Assembly (NCBI GenBank): GCA_021495925.1
Contig: JAKEKT010000068.1
Coordinates: 1-64,000, forward strand
Direction of reading: 5' to 3'
Length of the DNA stretch: 64,000 nucleotides
From: Diplodia intermedia
Taxonomy: Eukaryota > Ascomycota > Dothideomycetes > Botryosphaeriales > Botryosphaeriaceae
Shown here: piece after piece, positions 45,327 through 55,939 of the stretch
Position numbering within the stretch: the stretch's first letter is position 1
Layout of the letters: the number at the start of each line of letters is the position of its first letter
Program-made: the position numbers and the translations under genes
The notes under the pieces: model-generated
Database searches by the model: none
What the model saw: only the letters and a program-made list of their open reading frames with translations
Told to the model about the DNA's origin: nothing

Positions 45327-46566
45327 TCAGCCAGCCACCAGCCCGGTAGTTTCCTCCAACCACGCCTCCATCGCGGCCGCCCAGCCCGCAATACCGCGCA
45401 GCCCGCACAGCAGCCTGTACGCGCCGAGCAGCGTCTTCGTGTCGCCGACGGGCTGGTTGCCGATGACATCGACGACCCCGGCATCGTCGTCGTCGTCGGC
45501 CGCCATGCGCACGAAATACAGGTCCCAGGCGGCGCCGACGACGAGGACGACGGGGAGGGTCGGGAGGGCGGGCGCGGGTTCGGGTGCTCCGGCGGAACAC
45601 GCGCGGCGCAGGGCGGCGAGGCGGCGCAGGTGCGCGGCGCCCCACGCGGCCAGCCGGGCCCGGGTCTGGCTCACGTCGCCGCGGGGCGGGGCGGTCGCGA
45701 TGCTCACGCAGATGGGGTCGAGGGGGTAGGGCGTGGGGTTGACGGACTGCTGCTGCGGCGGGGCGTCGGTCGCGGGGGCGGCGGCGGACTCGCGGTCGAG
45801 GGCGAGCGGGAGCGCGCGTTGCAGGACGGCGGATGGGTTGAGGACGATGGCGTAGTCGACGAGCTTGGTGTCGGAGGCGTCGCTGCCGAGGCTGTGGCGG
45901 GGCATGAGGGCGGGGGGAGAGATCCGGGCGGCGGTTCTGGCAGCGCGTCAGCGGAGGAGATCACCGGGGGAGGGGAGGCATATGCATGCGTACATCTTGT
46001 GCCAGCGGACGGAGGGGAGGTCGCGGAGAGCGATTTCTAGAACCCTGCTGTGCACCGCGTCGTCCCACGCGGCGTCCGAGTGCGGTGCCGATGACTCGTA
46101 CGCCTCGGACGTTCGAACGAGGTCCATGACATCGTGGAACTCGCGGCGCGCGTCGAATTCGGACACCTGTTCGCCGAATTCCCAGGCAAAGTTGCGGTCG
46201 CCGAACTGCAGCCCTATGGCGCGGGGAAGCTGGCTAATGACGGGCTGCCGGCCGTCAGCGGAAGCATCCAAGGCGCCAGCTGCAACGTACCTTGAGCATT
46301 GCCGGCACCACGCCGCTGCACTGCGCGACATCGCCAAGCACCACCAGCAGCTCTTCGGCGCCGCCGCCAAGCTCGCCATCCTGCAGCTGCGACAGCGTGA
46401 CCGCCCTGAAGCCGTCTTCAAGCATTTGTGGGGATGGCGGGGCCAATGGCAGGCCATCGCGGGGTGATGTGCGCCGGGCTCTGTCGGCCTCATTCGGGGG
46501 CGGGTACGGGCTGGAGCGCGCAACGGCGTGTCGCTGTGGACGCGGCAGACGGGGAGCGGGCGGCAT
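45327..46566 (-). CDS. PD-(D/E)XK nuclease-like family protein, degenerate active site
   Basis: Three exons (- strand): 46291-46566, 45994-46244, 45327-45936; 378 aa (start could be 46,689). Family features: a basic, Pro-rich N-terminus, then W-D-D-A-V-H-S-R-V-L, the splice-restored I-T-A-A-R-I-S-P-P-A-L-M-P, L-V-D-Y-A-I-V-L-N-P (Asp203), S-V-N-P-T-x-Y and a C-terminal helix. The same layout recurs in the gene at 61,521. In that paralogue the strand after S-V-N ends in S-V-E-T-K, the D...E-x-K core of the fold; here the same place reads V-S-I-A-T-A (256-258), so Glu and Lys are both Ala. The protein therefore looks catalytically dead or repurposed. Such proteins are common unnamed proteins in ascomycetes; role unknown. 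Confidence 0.72.
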
Positions 46567-46737
46567 CTCTCTGGTCCCGGCGAAGCGGCGGCGTTCGCGA
46601 CATGGGGAATTCGGCGCCGTCGCGTGTTGTGTGTGCGATGCAATGGCGGCCGGACGCGACGTGACACGACCCGGCAAAACGAGAGCCAATCAGATCCCCC
46701 ACACCCCGCAACCACCCGGCGAGACCCTCCCATCTAC

Positions 46738-49209
46738 CTACTCCGTCGACAGCCGCGCCACCACGCCCTCCCGCCACCACCACACCCCCGCATACGCCGC
46801 CCCCGGTCCCACAACCGCACACCCCGCTGCGAGCGCGCAGCTCGCCCCGAGAGCCTGCAGCGTGCCGACGTATCCGAGCCGTCGCAGCTCGTAGATGCTG
46901 TACACGCTCCAGCAGCAGATGGTTGCTTCCCACACCTGCTCGGGTGCGTGTGCTCCATTCAAGACGTCCGGAGACAGCCATGACTGCGACACAGCCGCTG
47001 CGGCGAGGAGCGCGATGACATACGCGGCGCGCACCAAAGGGACGTCGTTGCCTTCGTACATCTCCAGAGCGGAGGGCTGGTGGCGGCGGTGAGGGAGGAT
47101 GCGGGAGAGGGAGGAGAGGAGCGGGACTAGCAGTGGGAGCAGCGCCAGTGCGGAACCGGGGACATCGACGTGCCGTTGGCTGAGGAGGGGGAGCACGACT
47201 GCGGCAATGCAGACGGCGAGCGTTGACCCAAGGATGGCCCTGGCTGCGGCGACGGGGAGCGGGCGCCCGGATGTTCGCGCGTAGGTGGCGCTTGCGGTCG
47301 TGAAGACGCTGACGAGGCAGTACAGCGGAGACACCACGTCAAGTCCAAGGAAATACGAAGCCACGGCCCATAGGGATGGGCTACATGTTGTGTCAGCCGT
47401 TTGTTTGGTCATCGTGTGCTTGGAGATTCCCGACTTACAACGACACGGGAGAGCGGCAGTTGCCGTTGCGATAGCCCTCCGCTGTCCAGATCACGTAGAC
47501 CGGGAGCAAGGTACTCCAGTGCGGCGCCTGCACTGGCCCACTCAACGCCCAAAGACCATCGAGAATGTGTGCTGGAGATGCCGTATCAAACTCGGAACAC
47601 CCGACCCAGACCTGGTTAAGCGTAGGCAATCTGCCCATCTGCATCCAGGCCAGCACAGCGAACAAAGAGGACATTGCGAGCATCGAGACCCAGTTCCCGC
47701 GCAAGGGACGATGGGGCAGCTCATCCTCATACGGCACGAACCTGCTCCGTTTGGGAACCGACAGTCCGTTGAGGCGAACGGCAGGGATGGCGGGGTCTGT
47801 CCATCTCCGCAGATGCGTCTCCAGATGCAGCTTCGTAACGACGCTGCAGGCAAGCCAGCCGAAGAGAGGGTTCTCCATGGCTTCGATCCGTTGCTGGATA
47901 TGTGCTTCCCTGACGAGCTGGGTGGAGCGCGGGGTGCGGAGACGCTGTGTCTGCTCGAACGCCGACGAGATGTCACTTTCCTTCAGCCCGTTTGGATGGG
48001 ATTCCAGAGCTGTCTGCAACGCATTGGTCAAAGCGGCTGCTGTTTCAATGGCGTTGTTGCCGCCTTGACCCGAGATTGGCTCGAACTGTGGACCGAATTA
48101 CCATCACGCTTGCATGTGAACCAAAGCAAAGGACGTACCTTGTGTGCCGCATCTCCAATGGTGATGATCCTGCCAAAGTGCCACTTCTTGAAGACATACT
48201 CCGGAAGTGCGGTCAGGACTGATGCAGTGCGGCCTTTGTAGATGTCACGGAATCTCACTGTCTCGGTGATGGGGTCATCCTGATACTTCCTGGCCAACTC
48301 TTCCTCGTCCTCCTTCGTGAATCTCGGAATATCCGGGTGGTAAGTGCGGTTCAGTTTGACAAAGAGAAAGAAATACACTCGAGCTCCAGGACCCGCGACC
48401 ACCAAGTGTGAGTGGTCCTTGTTGAAGACGGTGTGAATGTTTTGGGGATCAATCTCCTCCATAGGTCTGGAGATACCAAAGATGCACCCGTAATCGCAAG
48501 GCATGGCTGGCCAGTTTCCCACGCATCAGCAAGGCATAACCGATTCCGAGTCTGCAAACGCCGTACATACCTGTGTGTTCAGAGCGGGGAATGTAGCCGG
48601 GCGAGACCTCGTCCGCAATGCGCCACATTTCTTGCCTGACGAAGCTGTGCACCCCGTCGGCTCCCACCAGGATGTCACCAGCAAACAAGGAGCCGTCTGC
48701 AGCTGTCACTTCCACTTGCCCTGCGGCGAGTGCAACCTTTGCGACCTTCTTGCTCAGCAGCACCTTGGACTTATCTTCCAAACGCTCGTATAGCACTTTC
48801 AGCACCATCTGGCGGTCGACAAAAAGGATGGGATAACCGTGCCTTCTCACAGATGGTCATCAGCATGCTTTCTCTAGGGCGCGAATACCCAAGTTTGTTA
48901 CCTCTTAGTCAAGTGCAAGGACAAGTTCGACAGCGTCGTCAGCGTCTTCCCGTCTGGCCCTCTGGCGTAGGCGGTTTGAGAGGGCTCTTCCGTCAACGCC
49001 CGGATGGCATCGTAGCAGCCCAGCTGGTCGAGGATGCGCAGCGAGTTCGGCAGAAGTCCAATGCTGGCCCCCACCTGCGGCGCGGCTTCGCCGTACGCTT
49101 CGAGAAGGATGTAGTCGATTCCGAGTCTCTCGAACATGTTGGCCAAGCAGAGACCGCTGATGCCGCCGCCGGCAATGATGGCTCTGAACTTTGCCTTTTC
49201 TGTGGCCAT
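46738..49209 (-). CDS. FAD-dependent monooxygenase with C-terminal multi-span membrane domain
   Basis: Five exons (- strand): 48902-49209, 48571-48842, 48139-48506, 47439-48085, 46738-47380; 745 aa. The first about 420 residues are a class A flavin monooxygenase: I-I-A-G-G-G-I-S-G-L (dinucleotide fold), L-V-G-A-D-G-V-H-S (DG motif), I-T-I-G-D-A-A-H-K and P-I-S-G-Q-G-G-N-N-A (GD motif). The C-terminal half has about six hydrophobic spans, with V-Y-V-I-W-T-A-E-G-Y-R and P-S-L-W-A-V-A-S-Y-F-L-G. PaxM-like epoxidases share the fold and a membrane anchor; long forms with this tail are a known but uncharacterised ascomycete group. Likely ER membrane. It diverges from the terpene synthase gene across about 1.07 kb, so co-regulation and epoxidation of a terpenoid are plausible. 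Confidence 0.88.
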
Positions 49210-50277
49210 TTTGCAGACGCACAGTAAAGTGCTCGGAATCCTGCAGCTGCGTCGAGAGAAAGGGAGAAGCTGGCTGAATGAAGCTGGGGAGGTAGTATGC
49301 AGCGTCACCTCCGAGCACGCTCCACAACAGGTTGCAAAAAAGTATTTGTTTCGTGTAATTGAAGTCGACGTCCAGACTTCCTATACAGGATAAGAGCAAG
49401 ATATGTCCACGCAATTGTTGATTTCATCCAAATTCCTAGCAGGTGGCCTCGGAGAATGATAGGGGAGGAGATACAATAGGGGTCTCCTTGATAATTGACG
49501 TCAAGACGTAGGAGTCGCTTCCGGCAGTCGTACGTCCAAATCCGCGCTTGCAAATTTGCTGAGGTCTCAGACCGATACATTTTCCTCGACTGACTCTAGG
49601 GAGTTGTTGGAACAAGGTTACCGCCGCCGTTTTTCTGGTGGACAGTCCTGGGCCCGTGCCAGAGTGATAGGAAATTTAGCCCAGCCTGTTGATCAACGGT
49701 CCCTGATACCCCACGTACCTTAATCAGAAACCCTGTCGATGACTTCCATGTGGAGCAATGATCGCTCGGTCCGACCGGTGTTGCGACAGCTGACACGGCT
49801 TGAATCGCGATTGGTCGGCCCGCGTGCTAGCAGGATTTACCCCTGGCGGACGCTTTGATCCGCGCCTTAGTCAAACTCGGGTGATTCGTACTGCTCTTTT
49901 ATGAGCACGAGTCAGAATTCCTGCAAAGTAGGTGCTGCTATTCGCCAGATCGTATACAGGACGCCTATATGACGCTGCACATAACGGACCGAGATATACC
50001 ATGTGAAAACGGTCGGGAAAGCAATGTTCAGGACGCAGCAAAACACCGAGTCAGCTTCATCAAGTCCAACCCGCGCGGGCTTCCGTCTTGCGCCTTCCTC
50101 CTCCCTCTTGCGAACCGGCGCCCATGACCGTGCTACCAAAGGGGCACTGCCTCTCCAAGCCGCGTCCTTGGCCTCCTGTCTATCGTTCGTGAGAATGCTA
50201 TATTATACCGTAATCGAGAGGCTCTGGAAGCATGCCAGCAAGTTGAGCTGATCTCTCGCCATCGAACCACCACCAAC
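49210..50277. other. Divergent promoter region, monooxygenase / terpene synthase
   Basis: About 1.07 kb between the two start codons with no supported coding frame. A shared bidirectional control region is the simplest reading. Confidence 0.5.
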
Positions 50278-51705
50278 ATGACCGCCACAGCAAACAGTGG
50301 GTGCCACGCCGCTCCAATCGTTCGATCGCCCCAACTGACTGCGTGATGCAGCACGTCTGGCTTCGGCCGAGGACCACGCCCACCTCTTCTCCGTCAACTA
50401 CTCGTACGACTACCTCCGCGACGTGTCCCTCGACTACCTGCAGCTGCCCTCGCTGCAGCTCAACGAGCACCTCACCAGCGGGACGCTCCTCGCGCGGGCG
50501 GGCGTGGCCTCGAGCAGCAGGTCCGACGGCGCCGGCGCGCACTGGATCCCCATCTTCCCGGCGTCGGCCGGCATCGCGAGCCGCACGGCGCTGCGCGTGT
50601 TCCGGCAGAGCAAGCACTGGCGCACGGTGCTCGCGGCGGGGGCGGACGCGCTGCAGCACTTCCTGCGCGACGACTCGTTCCAGCAGGCGGTGCGGTCGGG
50701 CAAGACCTTCTCCAAGATCTCGGCCAAGCTGCTGCACAACGTCGAGGACGGCTTCCTGCGCTTCGCCGTCTACCTCTTCCCCGACGCCGACGAGGAGCAG
50801 GTCCGCCTGCTGGCCATCGTCATGGTGTACATTTTCGTCTTCGACGGTGCGTGTGGTCCATCCCACCTCACTCCCCCCCAACACTGGCTGACCAACATAC
50901 CGCGCAACAGATCTCTGGGAGATGGAAGACGGCGAAGATGTCGCCAAGCTGCGCGACGACTTCGTCTCGCGGCTGCAGGTCAGGCCGACGACCGCTTCTT
51001 CTCCGGACGGGCAGACGACGACGACGCCACTGCAGGCCATGATCGACTCGAGCATCGCGGCGCTGCGGGGCCCGCGCTTCGCGAGCACCGGCGGGCAGGA
51101 GGTCATCGACGAGCTGATCAGCTTCTGCTCGCACGCGCCGCCGCCGCCGCGCCCGTTCCGCGACCTGGGCGACTACCTGGCGTACCGGCGCGAGGACGCC
51201 GCGTATCCGTAAGGCCCCGACTCTCCCTCATTTCCTCCCTCCCCGTCAGTCCTGACTCGGTCATATCTAACAAAACAACAACACCAGATGCATCCTCGCG
51301 TGCACGAAATTCGCCATCAACTCGACCGTCGCGATCCGGTCGCCGCGGCTGGCGCGCATGGTCGAGCTGATGGGCAACCACATGATCTACGCCAACGACC
51401 TGGGCTCGTTCGCCAAGGAGAAGCGCGCGCACGCCGCGGGCAAGATCCGGCACCTGATCAACTCGGTGCACGTCGTCGGCCAGCTGCTCGGCCTGCCCAG
51501 CGACGACGCCGCCAAGGGCGTCGTGTACGGCTTGCAGCTGCAGGCCGAGTGCGACATGGACGCCGAGGTGGCCAGGCTGCTGAGGGAGGACGGGCTCGAC
51601 GCCGAGGAGTGGCGCTTCCTTGATGCATGCCTCGTGCTGACGGCGGGCAATCTGCTGTGCACGTCGATTATGGATCGGTATGGCGGCGAGCAGGGGAGGC
51701 TGTGA
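50278..51705 (+). CDS. Class I terpene synthase
   Basis: Four exons: 50278-50296, 50352-50846, 50911-51208, 51288-51705; 409 aa. The tiny first exon (M-T-A-T-A-N) is the least certain part. Metal-binding motif 1 is formed across a splice: F-V-F-D-D-L-W-E-M-E, Asp171-Asp172 with acids at 175 and 177. Motif 2 (NSE/DTE) is exact: N-D-L-G-S-F-A-K-E at 307-315 (N-D-x-x-S-x-x-x-E). A C-terminal R-Y pair (D-R-Y-G-G) matches the pyrophosphate sensor. Class I enzymes ionise a prenyl diphosphate with Mg2+ and cyclise it; length and a single domain suggest a mono- or bi-cyclic sesqui- or diterpene, which cannot be decided here. No transit or signal peptide. Centre of the terpenoid region. Confidence 0.88.
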
Positions 51706-52173
51706 TGTGATGTGGGGGCGGTGAAAGGCGGGGATCTGCGGGAGGTGGAGTGCAGGGGTTGGCTTTTTTTTTTTTTTCCTTTTCGCTGGTTGGTGGATAT
51801 TGTGTTTTCTTGGTAGAATAATAGATCAGTACTTCCCAGCACGCAGAAACCATGTTCAGTGTGTGTCCCGCCGGCATTGCTCCATGGGGAGGCAGCCAAG
51901 CCGACTGACTACGCTCCTGCTTCTCCTTGCGGAGGAAATAAGCGAGGCAGATGATTGCCCTGCATAGGCATGAAGGTGGAGCCAATCCCGAGCGACCGGA
52001 TACAGGCGGGAATGATGCCAGCGCTGCGGGATTTTCAATGATTCGCACACCGTAAGCTTGGACGTGGACTCAACCCGCCAATGAGGGCACTGTTGATCAG
52101 GCATACCACGAATCGTATTATACACCACTAATCCTATCGTACAAAGTAGGCGTGCTGCCTGGCCCTCCTATCC
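51706..52173. other. Convergent intergenic region with poly-T tract
   Basis: About 470 bp between the 3' ends of the terpene synthase and the rhodopsin-domain gene. A run of about 13 T lies at 51,766-51,778. No coding frame. Confidence 0.45.
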
Positions 52174-53418
52174 TCACACTCCCTGCGATGCCGGGTAGCG
52201 CACGGGGGCGCCGTGCAGGTGGAGCTCCTCATCGCCCGTCACGACCACATCCGCCTCCTTCGTGACCAGCGACTCCTCAGACACATTGTCCTCGTTCTCC
52301 CGCGGATGCCTCGAGACGGCGGAGCCGTGGTGGTTGCTGCTCGACGGCATGTCCGACAGCTGGTGGTGCTGGCTGTACTTGGAGCGCTGCGACGTGTTCA
52401 GGGTGCCGCCCTGCCAGTTCAGCCAGAGCGCCTTGATGGACGGCATGTTGGACGCGATGATGGCGATGTTGATCTCGAAGGCCGACACGATGATCATCTT
52501 GCCCAGCGTCCACGTGAAGTCCGGGCTGCTGCTGAACTCGAGCAGGACCATGATGCGCAGCGCCGACACGAGCACCGCCGCCCCGCCCGTGCAGAGCACG
52601 CCGAGCACCGCCAGCCGCCGGCGGAGCGTCATCTGCAGACCCCACACCGTGTGGATGGGGAGGACGAGGATGACGATGTCCAAGACCATGATCTAGAAAC
52701 GCGGGCGGTCAGTGTTTGGCGCGGGGCCGCTGAGGGGCCTTTGGACTCACAATGCTGTAGGGGACGAAGTATGTGACCTTCGTGTCGAGGCAGTTCGGAG
52801 TGGGGTATTTGACTGGGTTCCAGAACGCTTCCAGCGGCGTGCACTGGAGGAAGTACAGGAGCCACATGCCGACCGTCACCACGCCGTTGAAGCCCATTGT
52901 CAGGTACACGGCGACGCGGAACGACTTGAGGTGCGAGAGGCGCAGGTAGAACAACAGGAAGCCAAGCTTGAGGTGGAAGTGCATCCAGACATAGTAGATC
53001 TCGATGGCGAAGAGGCCCTGCCGCAGTAGCAGATTAGAAGGGCGCTCGCCGCGTGGGAGGGGCTTCATCGTGGCTTGCCTTGAGGAGCTTGAAGAGATTC
53101 GCGGGGTTCTCCGTCTGCACTTGCGTGATGTGCAGCCCGGCGCCGAACTTCAGGAAGATGTAAAAGATGGCTTGCAGTCCCGCATTGAGAGGCTGCCAAG
53201 TGTCAGCGCTTGTTCGCATCTCCGTCAGACATACTGACCAGCAGAGTGGCGGCGGCCCAGTCATCCCAGCCGAAAGACTTGATGTAGTGGCGGATGTAGA
53301 CGCGGATGACGGTGGTGATGACGGTGACGATGAAGAGTGGGGTGATGGTCCAGTAGCACAGCGGCTGCAGCGTCTCGGGGGCCAGCATTTGCGGGCTGCT
53401 CTGGGCGGCGGAAGACAT
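52174..53418 (-). CDS. Rhodopsin-domain (SAT4-type) integral membrane protein
   Basis: Four exons (- strand): 53239-53418, 53079-53192, 52751-53017, 52692-52174; 359 aa. Seven hydrophobic spans fit the fungal SAT4/rhodopsin-domain family: I-R-V-Y-I-R-H-Y-I-K-S-F-G-W-D-D-W after span 1, I-E-I-Y-Y-V-W, L-L-F-Y-L-R-L, C-T-P-L-E-A-F-W-N-P, and V-L-P-I-H-T-V-W-G-L-Q-M. A 110-residue hydrophilic tail rich in Ser, His and acids follows. Family members include Pth11-like receptors and many uncharacterised proteins in secondary-metabolite clusters. The second intron (53,018-53,078) starts with GC, not GT (AAG|GCAAGC...GGCAG); no GT site nearby restores the frame. The role in the cluster (sensing, transport or none) is unknown. 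Confidence 0.86.
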
Positions 53419-53971
53419 GTCGATGAAAGATGCACAAGATCCAAGGCAGAGCGGGGTGCGTGTCCTACTCTTACATGTCTTACAGGACGGCGACAATAAG
53501 GATCTTCGATTGCTGAATGAATATCGACCTCCATCACCTTCCCATTCCAAGGAGACATGCCTCTGCCGGCCTTCCATGCATTGCCGGCACGCTGACTCGC
53601 GCCATGGCGGTCCGTTGCGAGCCGCGTATCGGAGTGCAGGCTGGTGTGATGAAGAGATTCCGATGGGCAAAAGGGGAGCAAATACGACGCAGGGCTGCAT
53701 AGGCCTGAATCAGCATCTATAGTCGCTTTGGGACCAACATACCGCCCGCACGGACGCCGGTTTCCGCATTGGACCGAGGCCCCTGCGGGCAGCGGGGCGC
53801 CCAACTGCGGCACAGTCGTGGGCTGACTCGCATATCAGGACCCCGTTATGACACGCCTCCGCCGGGCTGCAGACAAAACAACGGGCGGCTCACGTTCTCC
53901 TGGCCACACAACCATCCATGTCCTGCACCTGCACCTGCTCGCTCCCCACGGGTCTCGTCGCCCCCCCTCCC
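53419..53971. other. Divergent promoter region, rhodopsin protein / P450
   Basis: About 550 bp between divergent start codons with no supported coding frame. Confidence 0.4.
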
Positions 53972-55939
53972 ATGGACGAGATCCAGGCTGCAGACCTCCC
54001 GCGAGGCCTGCAGATGGGGATTCTGTCGTCCTGCTCCAAGTCATTCGCGCTTGGCGTGCTGTTCCACTGGAGCATCGTCGGCGTGGAGATTGACGGGCAA
54101 GGATGGCGGCTCGTCGGCGTGTACTCGGCAGCCGTCATGCTCCTCTGGGCCTTGTTCGCCTCGCTCGGCCACATGCACGCCTTCGAGGCCGCCTTCCGCA
54201 CCGCCTGCATCGCCAACTCGTTCAAGCTCGGCCTCGCCGCCAGCATCTTTGCCTACCGGCTGCTGTTCCACCGGCTGAGGAAGTTCCCCGGCCCCAAGTA
54301 TGCCGCCGCCTCTCGCTTCTATGCCATGTACCTGGCGTGCAAGAACACGCAGTACAGCAATGAGGTGGAGAAGATGCACAAGCAGTACGGCGACTTTGTG
54401 CGCATCGGTATGGAGTCCGCGTCATCAATGCCGGACATGCTGCTCACTGACTGCGTGCCAGGACCTCGCGAAATCTCCATCAACCGTCCCGCCGCGGTGC
54501 GCCTCATCTATGGTTCGTGCGTCCAGCAGACCGCATGCATCCCTCGCTGACCGGCCTGCAGGTCCTCCGTCCGTCTGCAAAAAGTCCCCGTGGTACTCGC
54601 AGGTCACCGAGGACGTGACCAAGTGCTCCATCAACTCGACCCGCGTCCTCGAAGTCCAGCGCCAGCGCCGCCGCGCCTGGGACCGGGGCTTCAGCATCAA
54701 AGGTCCGCCCACCTCCACCCCTCCCCTCCCACCCGGTCCCGCTAACGCACTCCCCCGGCAGCCCTCTCCAGCTACGAGCCGCGCGTCAAAGCCAAGACCG
54801 ACGTGCTCATCCGGCAGCTGCGGGCGCGGGCCGACAGCAAGACGGCGGTGGACGCGACGGCGTGGTCCATGTTCTTCGCGTTCGACGTGATGGGGGCGGT
54901 GGGGCTGGGGCGCGACTTCCAGACGCTGGAGGCGGGGCGCGAGCACCCGACGATCCGCGGCATCCACGACTCGATGGCGGCCATCGGGCTGCTGACGCCG
55001 GTGCCGTGGCTGCTGCGCATGGCGGCGGCCGTGCCGGGCGCCGCGAGCAAGCTGACGGCCTTCATGACGTACTGCTCGCGCCAGGTGCGCGAGAAGGAGA
55101 AGGAGGTCCACAAGGACGCCGACCCGCAGGACATCATCTCGTGGCTCATCAAGGCCCGCTTCGAGCACGACCGCTCCGCACCGCCGGGTGAGATGGCGCT
55201 GCACGAGGACGCCCGCCTGCTCATCATCGCCGGAAGGTAGGCTTCCCCGTCCTCCCCTCACCTCTCTCTCTCCTTACCCCCCAACACTGACCACCGCCAC
55301 AGCGACACCACCGCCGCCGCCCTCGTCAACACCCTCAACCTCCTCGCCCGCCACCCGCGCGTCCTCGCCAAGCTGCAAGCCCAGCTCGACGCCGCCTTCC
55401 CGGCCGGCGCCGACGATGCCGCATTCACCGCATCCGCCCTCCCCAAGGCGGCGCCGTACCTCGACGACATCATCAACGAGTCGCTGCGGCTGCGCCCGCC
55501 GGTGCCGAGCGGGCTGGCGCGCGTGACGCCGCCCGAGGGGCTCGTCGTCGACGGCGTGCACGTGCCGGGCGACACCATCGTCAGCGTGCCGACGCAGACG
55601 CTGCAGCGGGACGAGCGGAACTTCGAGGACGCGACCGAGTTCCGGCCCGAGAGGTGGAGCGGTGGGGAGGGTGGTGAGGAGGGGGAAGAGGGGCAGCGCG
55701 GGCTGAATCCCGAGACGGCGGCGTTTATTGCCTTTTCGCGCGGCGCGATGAACTGTGCTGGCAAGCAGCTGGCGAAGATGGAGATGCGGCTGTTTTTGGC
55801 GCGCGTGGCGATGGCGTTTGATGTGGTGTATGCCGAGGGCGAGACGGGGGAAGGGTTTGAGAAGGGCCAGCTGGATACCTTCACGCTGACGTTGCCGCCG
55901 TTGATGTTGCAGTTTGTGCCGAGGGGGCCGGGGGCGTGA
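53972..55939 (+). CDS. Cytochrome P450 monooxygenase
   Basis: Five exons: 53972-54407, 54462-54512, 54562-54702, 54762-55236, 55303-55939; 579 aa (an in-frame ATG at 53,918 would add 18). Three N-terminal hydrophobic spans anchor it to the ER, then K-F-P-G-P-K-Y. I-helix: I-I-A-G-S-D-T-T, completed by the last splice. K-helix: E-S-L-R (E-x-x-R). PERF-like: F-R-P-E-R-W. Heme loop: F-S-R-G-A-M-N-C-A-G, with the Cys ligand present but Met where most P450s have Arg (F-x-x-G-x-R-x-C-x-G); some fungal cluster P450s also lack this Arg. A low-complexity Gly/Glu insert (G-G-E-G-G-E-E-G-E-E-G) precedes it. It would hydroxylate the terpene product. Divergent from the rhodopsin-domain gene. Confidence 0.88.

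Noticed and set aside
54425..55261. 278-aa - strand frame over the P450
   Set aside because: Antisense shadow; the P450 frame is supported by I-helix, ExxR and heme motifs.
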